Origin: Labrys miyagiensis
GTDB lineage: Bacteria > Pseudomonadota > Alphaproteobacteria > Rhizobiales > Labraceae
Assembly: GCF_030160835.1 (NCBI RefSeq)
Contig: NZ_BSPC01000066.1
Span: forward strand, 124,001 to 188,000
Direction of reading: 5' to 3'
Length of the DNA: 64,000 bases
Shown: in pieces, positions 56,686-63,354 of the stretch
Numbering within the stretch: position 1 is the stretch's first letter
Layout: every line of letters begins with the position of its first letter
Position numbers and translations under genes: made by a program
The notes under the pieces: model-generated
Databases searched by the model: none
The model's input: only the letters and a program-made list of their open reading frames with translations
What the model was told of the DNA's origin: nothing

Positions 56686-56705
56686 AAAACTAGTTGAAAC
56701 TGGTT
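56677..56705 (+). repeat. Three phased direct repeats before the integrase start
   Basis: ACTAGTT at 56677, ACTAGTT at 56689 and ACTGGTT at 56699 are spaced 12 and 10 bases apart, about one helical turn each, separated by A-rich runs. They end 8 bases before the integrase ATG and overlap the stop of the interrupted gene. Plausible roles are integrase arm-binding sites or an operator for the integrase promoter. Confidence 0.6.
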
Positions 56706-56713
56706 AAAAACCA

Positions 56714-58330
56714 ATGGGCATAAAGCGCGACAATCCTCCATATTGTCAGATGATCGACGGATCGAACTACCGGTATTTTCGAGTGATCCCGGCTGACGTT
56801 CGCTACGGGTATCCGGCGGAATCCCTAACATTCGGAGTGCATTTAGATCCCAAAGAGGCAGAGCAATACCGTTCTCTCAGATCGGATCAACAACAGGGAT
56901 TCATGGCCCGGAAGGTGATTGACCAGATTCGAAAGGCTTTCAACTCGACGGGCTCCTTTCTCGGCAATTCGAAAGGCAGCTACCCGACACGAAAGGTCAT
57001 TGTTGAAAGTCTCGGCACCAAAGACCCCGCTGAGGCTGAACAAAAGGCATCGGTTCTTAAGAAAAGGGACGACAGGCTATTTCATGAACTCAGATTAATT
57101 AAAGCCAATGCATTAAATCTTTCCAATGAAGAAAGAATGGAGAAGGCTTTTCTTCTGGTTCAGAACGCTAAAAAGCTAGCAGACTTATTCGTGGATCAAA
57201 ATTCAGTCTTGGATGAGTTGCGACAGGAACGACAGAGAAGCCGTATGATGGAACGGTACATCCTCAAAATGTCCGGTCACAACGATATAGATGCTTTTTT
57301 GGAATCACCGCAAGACGCGAATACCGAGGTGGCTACTCTGGCCTTGCAAACCATGAAAAGCGATGGGACGGGGGAACAACCTTCAGGATTGCGCCTAAAG
57401 AAATGTCTGGAACTCTATCTGGACGATCTGAAACGCAAGGGTGTCGGGGACAGCTCGGAACGGGCATGGAAGAAGATTAAGTCTGGAAAGACCACTGCTG
57501 TAGATGTTCTCATTAAAGTAGCCGGTGGCGACAAAGAAATTTCCTCGATTACCCGAGAACATGTACGGCTCGTTAAGAAGGAATTAGAGGAAAGAACCAA
57601 GCCACAGAAGCTCAAGGTCAGCGCAATTAATGTCTATATAGCAAATCTGAGAGCATTCTTTAATTTCGCACTGACTGAGATCGACTCCGATAAGCGTAAT
57701 CCATTTGATAATATGAAGGATGAAGATCCGGAAGCACCAAACGAGAAACGGGATTCGTTCTCTTTTGATCAAGCCAAGCTGATATTGGCACGGCTTGATC
57801 AGGAAACAAATTGGGAAACCAAGGCTATCGGCTGGCTAACCGCGCTCACTGGAGCAAGATTGAAAGAAATTACGCTTTTGGATGCAGCAGATATCAAGAT
57901 TCAGGATGACGTTCCTCATATCCTCATACAAGCGAATGCACATCGTAAAAGACTGAAGACCAAGGTTTCTAAGCGGTCAATTCCACTTGTGCCAAGGGCA
58001 ATCGAGATTTTGCAGAAGTGTCCTACATCCGGAGCAATTTTCCCTGAATGTGTTAGGACGCCAGATCCGGCGGGCCTTCTCTCAGACCGGTTCTCCTACT
58101 TTCTGCGTGAAAAGATGGAAATCACCGATGAGAAGCTGGCATGGCATAGCTGGAGGCATTACGTGAAAAACTGTCTGATTAATACCGGCGCATCCGAGAT
58201 GATGCAGAACGCAATTCTCGGACATTCGCAAAAGGGTATGTCCGGAACCTATGGCGAAGGATTCGACCTACCCAATAAGCAAAAGGCACTTGGAGAGGCA
58301 CTAGCTCTTTTACTGAAGAAGATTGAGTGA
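56714..58330 (+). CDS. int: Tyrosine-type site-specific integrase
   Basis: The 538-residue recombinase has an N-terminal DNA-binding part (PYCQMIDGSNYRYFRVIPADVR, DUF6538-like), a core-binding region around 225-320 and the catalytic domain from about 345. The catalytic residues are arginine near 381 (TGARLKEI), lysine in KTKVSKR, HxxRH in AWHSWRHY near 477-481, histidine in LGHSQ and the nucleophile tyrosine near 512 in SGTYGEG. All appear intact. It is larger than phage lambda Int, as is common for island integrases. It should catalyse integration and excision of the surrounding element. Confidence 0.92.
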   Translation: MGIKRDNPPYCQMIDGSNYRYFRVIPADVRYGYPAESLTFGVHLDPKEAEQYRSLRSDQQQGFMARKVIDQIRKAFNSTGSFLGNSKGSYPTRKVIVESLGTKDPAEAEQKASVLKKRDDRLFHELRLIKANALNLSNEERMEKAFLLVQNAKKLADLFVDQNSVLDELRQERQRSRMMERYILKMSGHNDIDAFLESPQDANTEVATLALQTMKSDGTGEQPSGLRLKKCLELYLDDLKRKGVGDSSERAWKKIKSGKTTAVDVLIKVAGGDKEISSITREHVRLVKKELEERTKPQKLKVSAINVYIANLRAFFNFALTEIDSDKRNPFDNMKDEDPEAPNEKRDSFSFDQAKLILARLDQETNWETKAIGWLTALTGARLKEITLLDAADIKIQDDVPHILIQANAHRKRLKTKVSKRSIPLVPRAIEILQKCPTSGAIFPECVRTPDPAGLLSDRFSYFLREKMEITDEKLAWHSWRHYVKNCLINTGASEMMQNAILGHSQKGMSGTYGEGFDLPNKQKALGEALALLLKKIE

Positions 58331-58351
58331 TGGGAAAGCTTCCCTATTAGG

Positions 58352-58378
58352 AAAAAAAAAAGATTCCTGAAAGGAATC
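58352..58378 (-). terminator. Intrinsic terminator facing the minus strand
   Basis: Read on the minus strand, the stem GATTCC-TTTCA-GGAATC (58378 down to 58362) is followed by ten Ts (58361-58352). On the plus strand there is no T-tract, so it does not end the integrase mRNA. No minus-strand gene is recognised just upstream of it, so an unseen transcript such as a small RNA may end here. Both stem halves are GANTC sites. Confidence 0.55.
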
Positions 58379-58618
58379 GCAAAGAACCATCCGGGATTGT
58401 TGTTGTGTACTCGGATGACCTTTGTCCAAAATAGAATCTCTGATTCAAATGCAGAATCTTTGATTCAATTTCGGCCTTTTGTTTGAAGAATAAAGATAGT
58501 TGCCGCGAATACACTGTGTATTGTTGACGGCAGAATCGATTAGATTCATAGGACTCTTCTTCCTAGCAACATTCCGGAATAGGAGAGGAGTCACGAAACA
58601 TGAATACGCCATTGATTC
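58362..58618. promoter_or_regulatory. Cluster of eleven GANTC (CcrM methylation) sites
   Basis: GANTC occurs at 58362, 58374, 58434, 58442, 58454, 58462, 58533, 58543, 58552, 58588 and 58614. About one would be expected in this length. Four pairs form small GAATC/GATTC palindromes, and the sites at 58434/58442 and 58454/58462 are a 20-base tandem duplication, two helical turns apart. The cluster covers the leader of the small membrane gene at 58600. GANTC is the target of the cell-cycle methylase CcrM and of promoters read by GcrA in alphaproteobacteria. Possible roles are a methylation-sensitive promoter, an excision control region or a replication origin. Confidence 0.7.
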
Positions 58619-58932
58619 CAGATGGCATTGATATTTCCAAGCTGGTCGTCCCCGGCAAAGTGCCAGAAGATCCCATGGAAATTCCGTCATATGTACAACA
58701 ACCGAGAGAGCCAGCCAGAGAAACTCCCCGCCTCTGGCTCACGATGCCCTTCGGCTTCTTCTGCCTCTTTGGATTACCGCTGATTGCGGTCTTCTATATC
58801 CTGCCTTTTGCCCTCTCCATTGGCATTCCGCCCATTACCGCCATATTCGTGTTAACAGCGCTATGGGCCAATTGTCTCAAGTGGATGAACCAAGGCAAGA
58901 GCGCCTCAAGGGAGGCTTCCGCTACATGCTGA
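58600..58932 (+). CDS. Small island membrane protein
   Basis: The 110-residue protein has a soluble proline-rich N-terminus and two hydrophobic segments (about 48-70, GFFCLFGLPLIAVFYILPF, and 76-93, ITAIFVLTALWANCL), then a basic end. The ATG follows the strong site GGAGAGGAG. No family is recognised. It sits immediately downstream of the GANTC cluster and is the only gene the cluster could drive on the plus strand. Confidence 0.7.
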   Translation: MNTPLIPDGIDISKLVVPGKVPEDPMEIPSYVQQPREPARETPRLWLTMPFGFFCLFGLPLIAVFYILPFALSIGIPPITAIFVLTALWANCLKWMNQGKSASREASATC

Positions 58933-58988
58933 TGGCCGGCATCTTCGGTTTGGTTGTCGATGTGATCAATAACAATCTTCAGCACTAA
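58863..58988 (+). CDS. Possible overlapping 41-residue small protein
   Basis: A second frame, starting ATG at 58863 inside the membrane protein gene, runs past its stop to TAA at 58986-58988. It encodes LKGGFRYMLMAGIFGLVVDVINNNLQH at its end, with a hydrophobic stretch. There is no clear ribosome site, so it may be translated by coupling or may be the frameshifted natural ending of the 58600 gene. A good terminator follows at 59026. Confidence 0.35.
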   Translation: MGQLSQVDEPRQERLKGGFRYMLMAGIFGLVVDVINNNLQH

Positions 58989-59025
58989 GGGACATTCCAG
59001 AAAGCATGAAATATCTATCTTATTG

Positions 59026-59050
59026 AAAGGCCTGCTCAATGCAGGCCTTT
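59026..59050. terminator. Terminator hairpin after the small membrane gene
   Basis: A perfect 10-bp stem AAAGGCCTGC/GCAGGCCTTT encloses the loop TCAAT. It ends with T residues in both directions and could stop transcripts from either side. It follows the 58600-58988 genes. A minus-strand open frame across it (59020-59316) is therefore unlikely to be a gene. The rest of 58989-59510 has no supportable gene. Confidence 0.75.
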
Positions 59051-59412
59051 ATCACTTGTGCTATAATAAACGATTCAATTAATAGCGAGAATCGATATGA
59101 GAAAAAGCAGAACTGTGAGCTATCTTCTAAAAAGAGGTGATTCCGGGCACTTTCTAAAGTCCATTGACTTTGAGCGGCTATAGGCCCCGGTGAGATAACA
59201 GCTACCTTTACCGAGGTTGAGGCCGATAGGTTCCAGCTCGATTTAATCAATGCGAGGAAAGTCATTAAAATGATGGAAAGCCATCTAACGCTTTTGCCGC
59301 GCAAGCTGCTATTCATTGATGGCGTTCTAACTCCGATTAAACCATCTAGAAAAATTAATAGGATTGCAAAATAAATGCGGTTCTAACGGTTTTGGTACCT
59401 TACTAGCTTATT

Positions 59413-59437
59413 TAAAATAAAGGCCGTCTACGGCTTT
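59413..59437 (-). terminator. Probable terminator of the minus-strand gene at 59511
   Basis: On the minus strand the stem GCCGT-AG-ACGGC, extended by weaker pairs to about eight, is followed by CTTTATTTTAAA. It lies about 75 bases beyond the stop of the unknown gene at 59511-60161. Confidence 0.5.
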
Positions 59438-59510
59438 CCTAGGCCGCTTAAAATTGATCTTAATAAAAGGTTTCCTACTAAGCCAATTGCAAAAGCAACA
59501 TGCATCAAAA

Positions 59511-60161
59511 TTATGGAGAAGATGATTGAGGCGGGGATCTCCTGCCTTTTGGCATTGGAAATCTCAAATGACTCATGTCGGGTAAACGTTGCAAAAGAGA
59601 TATAGTTTGTGGTGAAAAAAATTGCGCGTGATCAAGGTTTGTAAGCCTATACAATCTTCCGGAAGCTTTTATTGCAGCGAGACACGCAACAGAGAGATCG
59701 GCTTCGTAAAACCGCTTTGTCCAAGGGAAGTTCTTGTTCTCGTTTTGGAAGCGCAGGAAGTTGCCTTTATCATCTATCCCCGGCGAAATTCGTTTGTGAG
59801 CGATGCAATCTCGCAGGAATTTAGCGGTCATAACGTCGGCTTTTATACCCGACATTTCGTCCATCAATGCCTTGTCGCTTGAAGCGAAACGTGCCCATTC
59901 TGATTGAAGGAACGGCCAACGCTGCGTGAATGAGAGCTTTATCCATCGTGGGTTTGATGTTCCGTTGGCGGCCATAAGGCTGGCTACAAGAACCTCCATC
60001 TCTTGTTCCATAATCGACCAATTGATGATGATGCGCCCTAGGATCGCGTAAAATTCGTCCGGTACCGTCATCAATTGAGGAGGCTGATTTGGATCGGTGC
60101 TATTATAGGCGACTAGCAATGCTAAATTCACCGGACCATTTTTGACGAAGGGAGGGAGCAT
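59511..60161 (-). CDS. Unknown island protein (216 residues)
   Basis: I do not recognise the family. The middle contains a helical-looking segment FYAILGRIIINWSIMEQEMEVLVASLMA (about 42-70), followed by a region with aspartates and DCIAHKRISPG. The pattern 'R-x-x-x-N-W-S-x-x-E' with a later R-x-x-x-x-H is reminiscent of HEPN-like helical bundles, but this is only an impression. The ATG at 60161 is preferred to 60167 because AGGA then has a normal spacing. It is the third gene of a minus-strand run with the membrane protein and the Mrr-like nuclease. Confidence 0.6.
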   Translation of the reverse strand: MLPPFVKNGPVNLALLVAYNSTDPNQPPQLMTVPDEFYAILGRIIINWSIMEQEMEVLVASLMAANGTSNPRWIKLSFTQRWPFLQSEWARFASSDKALMDEMSGIKADVMTAKFLRDCIAHKRISPGIDDKGNFLRFQNENKNFPWTKRFYEADLSVACLAAIKASGRLYRLTNLDHAQFFSPQTISLLQRLPDMSHLRFPMPKGRRSPPQSSSP

Positions 60162-60348
60162 GATCATTCCTAAGCCGGATGAAACCTACAGCGTCACATA
60201 TCAGCCGATGGTTGTTGGATATTCAGAAGTCTGTTCAGAAGATATCATACCATTTGAAGTTAACGGCAGCATTGGCAAGTGATATGGCATACAATATTGC
60301 ACAACCACTTAGAAGCAAGTTAAGTTGCGAGATGGAGTGAAACCACCA

Positions 60349-60714
60349 CTACTGCTTATACTCGCTATGTAAAGCTTCATCGGAATTTGCAGGATGTGCA
60401 ATCAACTCCCTATATGTGTCGCAAAATTGGCCGGCCAAAACGTAGAATGATACTGCTAAAAATAGACAGCTAAACCCTAATAGCAGCACCCCAAAAATGT
60501 TCTCTGCTGGTGCCAAGAACTCGGGGTGATCCTTAAAGCCACCGGCGATCAAACCAGCGCCAACAGCAAATACGCCGCTGCCAATGGAAGCCGCTGCGAA
60601 CTTGATTATGTCTATCAGCCGACTTGTCTGGTTTACCATTCTAGCTAACGTGGCTTCATAGATGGCTTTGCGAGTCTCAGGGTTATCATATGTGTTGATC
60701 GGTTGAACCATCAT
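60349..60714 (-). CDS. Island membrane protein, two segments
   Basis: The 121-residue protein starts MMVQPINTYDNPETRKAIYEATLARM. Two hydrophobic segments follow at about 38-60 (IIKFAAASIGSGVFAVGAGL) and 75-98 (NIFGVLLLGFSCLFLAVSFYVLAG). The ATG at 60714 has GGGGG upstream and was preferred over a TTG at 60732. It starts 25 bases after the Mrr-like gene ends, suggesting co-expression. No family is recognised; a two-segment membrane protein next to a nuclease is a layout seen in some phage-defence pairs. Confidence 0.6.
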   Translation of the reverse strand: MMVQPINTYDNPETRKAIYEATLARMVNQTSRLIDIIKFAAASIGSGVFAVGAGLIAGGFKDHPEFLAPAENIFGVLLLGFSCLFLAVSFYVLAGQFCDTYRELIAHPANSDEALHSEYKQ

Positions 60715-60739
60715 CGCCCCCAAGGAATGCAACAGTCGA

Positions 60740-61732
60740 TCATGCCCGTGATCCGCCAGTCATCGACGCGGCTTCTTTGGGTTTGGCGGCTTCTTTGCCT
60801 TTTTTGGTGGTTGGTTTGTGTTTAAAGGGTTGGTTCTCCTCATAGGAAGTAGATCCAAGAAACCTGCCATCCTTATCGGATATCAAACTGAGAAAGGTTC
60901 GATTAGGCAGCCCTAACTCATCTTGCGGCGCCTCAAAGGTACGAATGAGCTTATCGCCCAACACTTCCGCTGATACACGGGCATCCTGAATTTTATAATC
61001 CACTACGATACCAAACCAAAAGGATCGAACAGGAATAGTTTGCCCAGAGAAATCCAAATTTTCTATTCCACCGAATTCCACTTCAAAATAATTGCTAGTC
61101 GGATCATCAAACTTCTGCAACCATGCCTCACCGTAGAGTAATTTATCGAATTCCCGCGCGGTTCTTGCGGCGTAGTTCTTCATAAAGAATTCCTCCAAAA
61201 GCGGGTGGATCTCCCTAGAAAGTTCATTTTCGTATTTAACGTCTTGCCCCTTGTCGATTATGATACCAATTAGTGTTTCCCTCTTCTCATTAAAGGCCCC
61301 CAATCTACATAAACCGTATTTGTGAGTAAGCTGCTTCCATTCCTTCTGGGGATCATGGAATTTCAGCGCCCAATCAACACTTGCAGCCTCTTCCAAGGTG
61401 AGCAGGTCGATATTCTTCCTCTTGGCTTTCTTCACAGCTTTCTTGGTGAATCCGGAGCTTGATACCGCGATCACACGATTAAGTTTAAGATCAATGGTCT
61501 TTCCAATTAATGAGTCGATCCAATCTATATCTTGAGGTCGCGAATGATCTCGGCATTCAATACCAATCTTGAATACCCCGTTAAAGCTTGGCATCTCTAC
61601 ATAGATATCGATTTCCCGATCATCTCCATCATCTGAGAGGATTTCAGATTCTCTACGTGCAACCGCGAGAGGCTCAATTACGGAGTGAATGTACTTAATA
61701 AAACGCTGAAACGCGTTGGACCTTGCGGGCAT
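60740..61732 (-). CDS. Mrr-like restriction-endonuclease-fold protein
   Basis: The N-terminal domain has a PD-(D/E)xK-like core: the aspartate D42 in REIDIYVE, the strand KIGIECRD with E59 at the second acidic position (the usual K is R61), and RVIAVSSSGFTKKAVKKAKRKNIDLLTLEEA, the typical Mrr/restriction_endonuclease ending. The remaining 200 residues are unrecognised and end in a lysine-rich tail. Mrr-type enzymes cut foreign or modified DNA. The E-C-R variation leaves activity uncertain. The ATG follows GAGGGAAG. It leads the minus-strand run. Confidence 0.65.
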   Translation of the reverse strand: MPARSNAFQRFIKYIHSVIEPLAVARRESEILSDDGDDREIDIYVEMPSFNGVFKIGIECRDHSRPQDIDWIDSLIGKTIDLKLNRVIAVSSSGFTKKAVKKAKRKNIDLLTLEEAASVDWALKFHDPQKEWKQLTHKYGLCRLGAFNEKRETLIGIIIDKGQDVKYENELSREIHPLLEEFFMKNYAARTAREFDKLLYGEAWLQKFDDPTSNYFEVEFGGIENLDFSGQTIPVRSFWFGIVVDYKIQDARVSAEVLGDKLIRTFEAPQDELGLPNRTFLSLISDKDGRFLGSTSYEENQPFKHKPTTKKGKEAAKPKEAASMTGGSRA

Positions 61733-61900
61733 AGCTTCCCTCGATTACGGCAGACTCACTGCCATGGTGAGAGCGAAAAAGGCGCTAAGCAATAGAGTGA
61801 ATGAAGCAAACATTAAAAGGAATAGGGATGGGGGATTGGATGGTGAAGAAGTTCGACCATCGCTTTGCAGGGCAAAGCAAAAAATGCTAACGTTTCAGTG

Positions 61901-62320
61901 ATGGCCAAGGACAAAGAGCAACCAACAGGTAGCAAGGCTCCCTCTATAGCGGGCATTATTCTTGGCTCGGGCTTTGTCAGTAATGTAGGCCGAGCGATGC
62001 TTGGCTTCTTGGTGGTTATGGCAGCTATAGCGTTTAGGGTGCCATCTGAATCTGAGATGTCGCTTGCCTATCTTGTTTCAGGCGTAGTGTGCTTTCTTGT
62101 TACGGTGTGTGGCCTTTATTCCCTCAAATTTCCAGATCATTCTCATCTAGATCCGAAAGGATTGGCAACGGTCCTAGCCAAGCAGCATGCACTCAAGGGA
62201 GGTAAGACCATTGAGGCGAAAGCGGAAAAAAACGTACCGCCGCCGAATGCGATAGAGGATAAAGAAGTCATTGTACCAAAGCCCGCAATCCTTCCGCCCA
62301 ATGTGAGCCCAGATGCATAA
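61901..62320 (+). CDS. Small two-segment membrane protein
   Basis: From the ATG at 61901 the 139-residue protein has hydrophobic segments at about 18-48 (IAGIILGSGF ... MLGFLVVMAAIAF) and 57-76 (LVSGVVCFLVTVCGLYSL). A polar tail rich in K, P and E follows. No family is recognised. Its end overlaps the next gene by 8 bases. It is divergent from the Mrr-like gene. Confidence 0.55.
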   Translation: MAKDKEQPTGSKAPSIAGIILGSGFVSNVGRAMLGFLVVMAAIAFRVPSESEMSLAYLVSGVVCFLVTVCGLYSLKFPDHSHLDPKGLATVLAKQHALKGGKTIEAKAEKNVPPPNAIEDKEVIVPKPAILPPNVSPDA

Positions 62321-62675
62321 ACTGTACAACCTCTCCATCCGTTGGGTTACGAGTCAGATTAGTGAAGCTCTATTTCAGGGCGTAGATAGATCATTGGCGT
62401 TTCATGGAGATGTCATAAGGTTTAGTGGCAGCACGTGGCTTTTGTGGACCAACTCCTCTCCTCAATCAATTAGCCTTGGTATTCAACCCTTGCTAAAATC
62501 GGAAGATTCTTGGATTATTTTTAGTGTAAATCAACAAGACTATTATGGATTTGCGGCCCCGTGGATTTGGGATTGGATTAATTCACGAAAGCAACCAATC
62601 CAGACACTGCCAGTACCGGGACTCGCACCGACCTCAACAGGGCACGGCCTCTGGCCTCCCGGTTGGCCTAGGTGA
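62313..62675 (+). CDS. Unknown small protein overlapping its neighbours
   Basis: The 120-residue protein is tryptophan- and serine-rich (SGSTWLLWTNSSPQ, APWIWDWINSRKQ) and ends GLWPPGWPR. No domain is recognised. It overlaps the stop of the membrane protein by 8 bases, and its own stop forms GTGA with a possible start of the next frame. This tight packing supports it as a gene. No clear ribosome site is visible. Confidence 0.45.
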   Translation: MHKLYNLSIRWVTSQISEALFQGVDRSLAFHGDVIRFSGSTWLLWTNSSPQSISLGIQPLLKSEDSWIIFSVNQQDYYGFAAPWIWDWINSRKQPIQTLPVPGLAPTSTGHGLWPPGWPR

Positions 62676-62728
62676 CGCGCAGCTCTATCCTGCCAAGTTT
62701 AGGTGCTAGAAAACACCGGGGGCATGGA

Positions 62729-63082
62729 ATGCGTCGAACAATGCACGGAATCCTTCTTCTGACATCGATGATGGGCGGTGCAGCTCAGGCACAGAACTCA
62801 GCCAATCACTATTATGAGTTCTGTGTGGGCTTTATCAAAAGAGACGAACAGAATCTGCTTCCTGAGGAGTATTGTGGTGGCACAGTGAACGGCGTAGCAG
62901 GGATGTTTAAGACGGGGGATATAGGCCAAAGATTCAACGTCTGTATACCAGAGGAAGCTACGACCGGACAGGAGGTTAAAGTACTTGTTAAATATATGGA
63001 TCAACATCCAGAAAAGCTTAACTGGGACCTTGCCAACGTCGTTTTCGAAGCATTTAGAGAAGCGTGGCCTTGTGGCAACTGA
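62729..63082 (+). CDS. Rap1a/Tai-family immunity-like exported protein
   Basis: From the ATG at 62729 the 117-residue protein has a signal peptide (MRRTMHGILLLTSMMGGAAQA). The mature part matches the Rap1a/Tai pattern: FCVGFI, CGGTVNGVAGM, CIPEEATTGQEVKVLVKYMDQHPEKL and the ending VVFEAFREAWPC. Known members protect cells in the periplasm from type VI secretion amidase effectors. No effector or secretion gene is nearby, so this is an orphan. The family also includes proteins without known toxin partners. Confidence 0.75.
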   Translation: MRRTMHGILLLTSMMGGAAQAQNSANHYYEFCVGFIKRDEQNLLPEEYCGGTVNGVAGMFKTGDIGQRFNVCIPEEATTGQEVKVLVKYMDQHPEKLNWDLANVVFEAFREAWPCGN

Positions 63083-63354
63083 CGGTATACTTTCGAAAAA
63101 TTTAGAATAAATCTGAAACAGGATACGCCGAGGCTCAGACTCCAGAATTCCCCATAGGCCCTCCGTAGAATTCCAAAAAAAGGCCATGGTCACCGTGTTT
63201 CAGGGTTTTAGTCGCTATTGCTGCTGATCAGCATGAATAGGAATGGTCGCGGAAGCTCGATATCGGCCATAAGCAGCACCGTAGTCACATTTGACATTAT
63301 GCCAAACGACCGTTAGGAATGTTGACACAACATGCATTCCGAGGGTTTTTGGCT

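Noticed and set aside
56677-56705. Short direct repeats considered as a CRISPR array
   Set aside because: There are only three 7-base copies with 10-12 base periods, with no spacers of normal length and no cas genes.
59020-59316. 98-residue minus-strand frame in the island
   Set aside because: Its end covers a perfect 10-bp terminator hairpin (59026-59050), and it has no properly spaced ribosome site.
61716-61901. 61-residue plus-strand frame at the start of the Mrr-like gene
   Set aside because: It overlaps the start of the nuclease gene and its promoter region and has no recognisable feature.
62798-63193. 131-residue minus-strand frame over the immunity-like gene
   Set aside because: It is antisense to a gene with a clear signal peptide and family motif.
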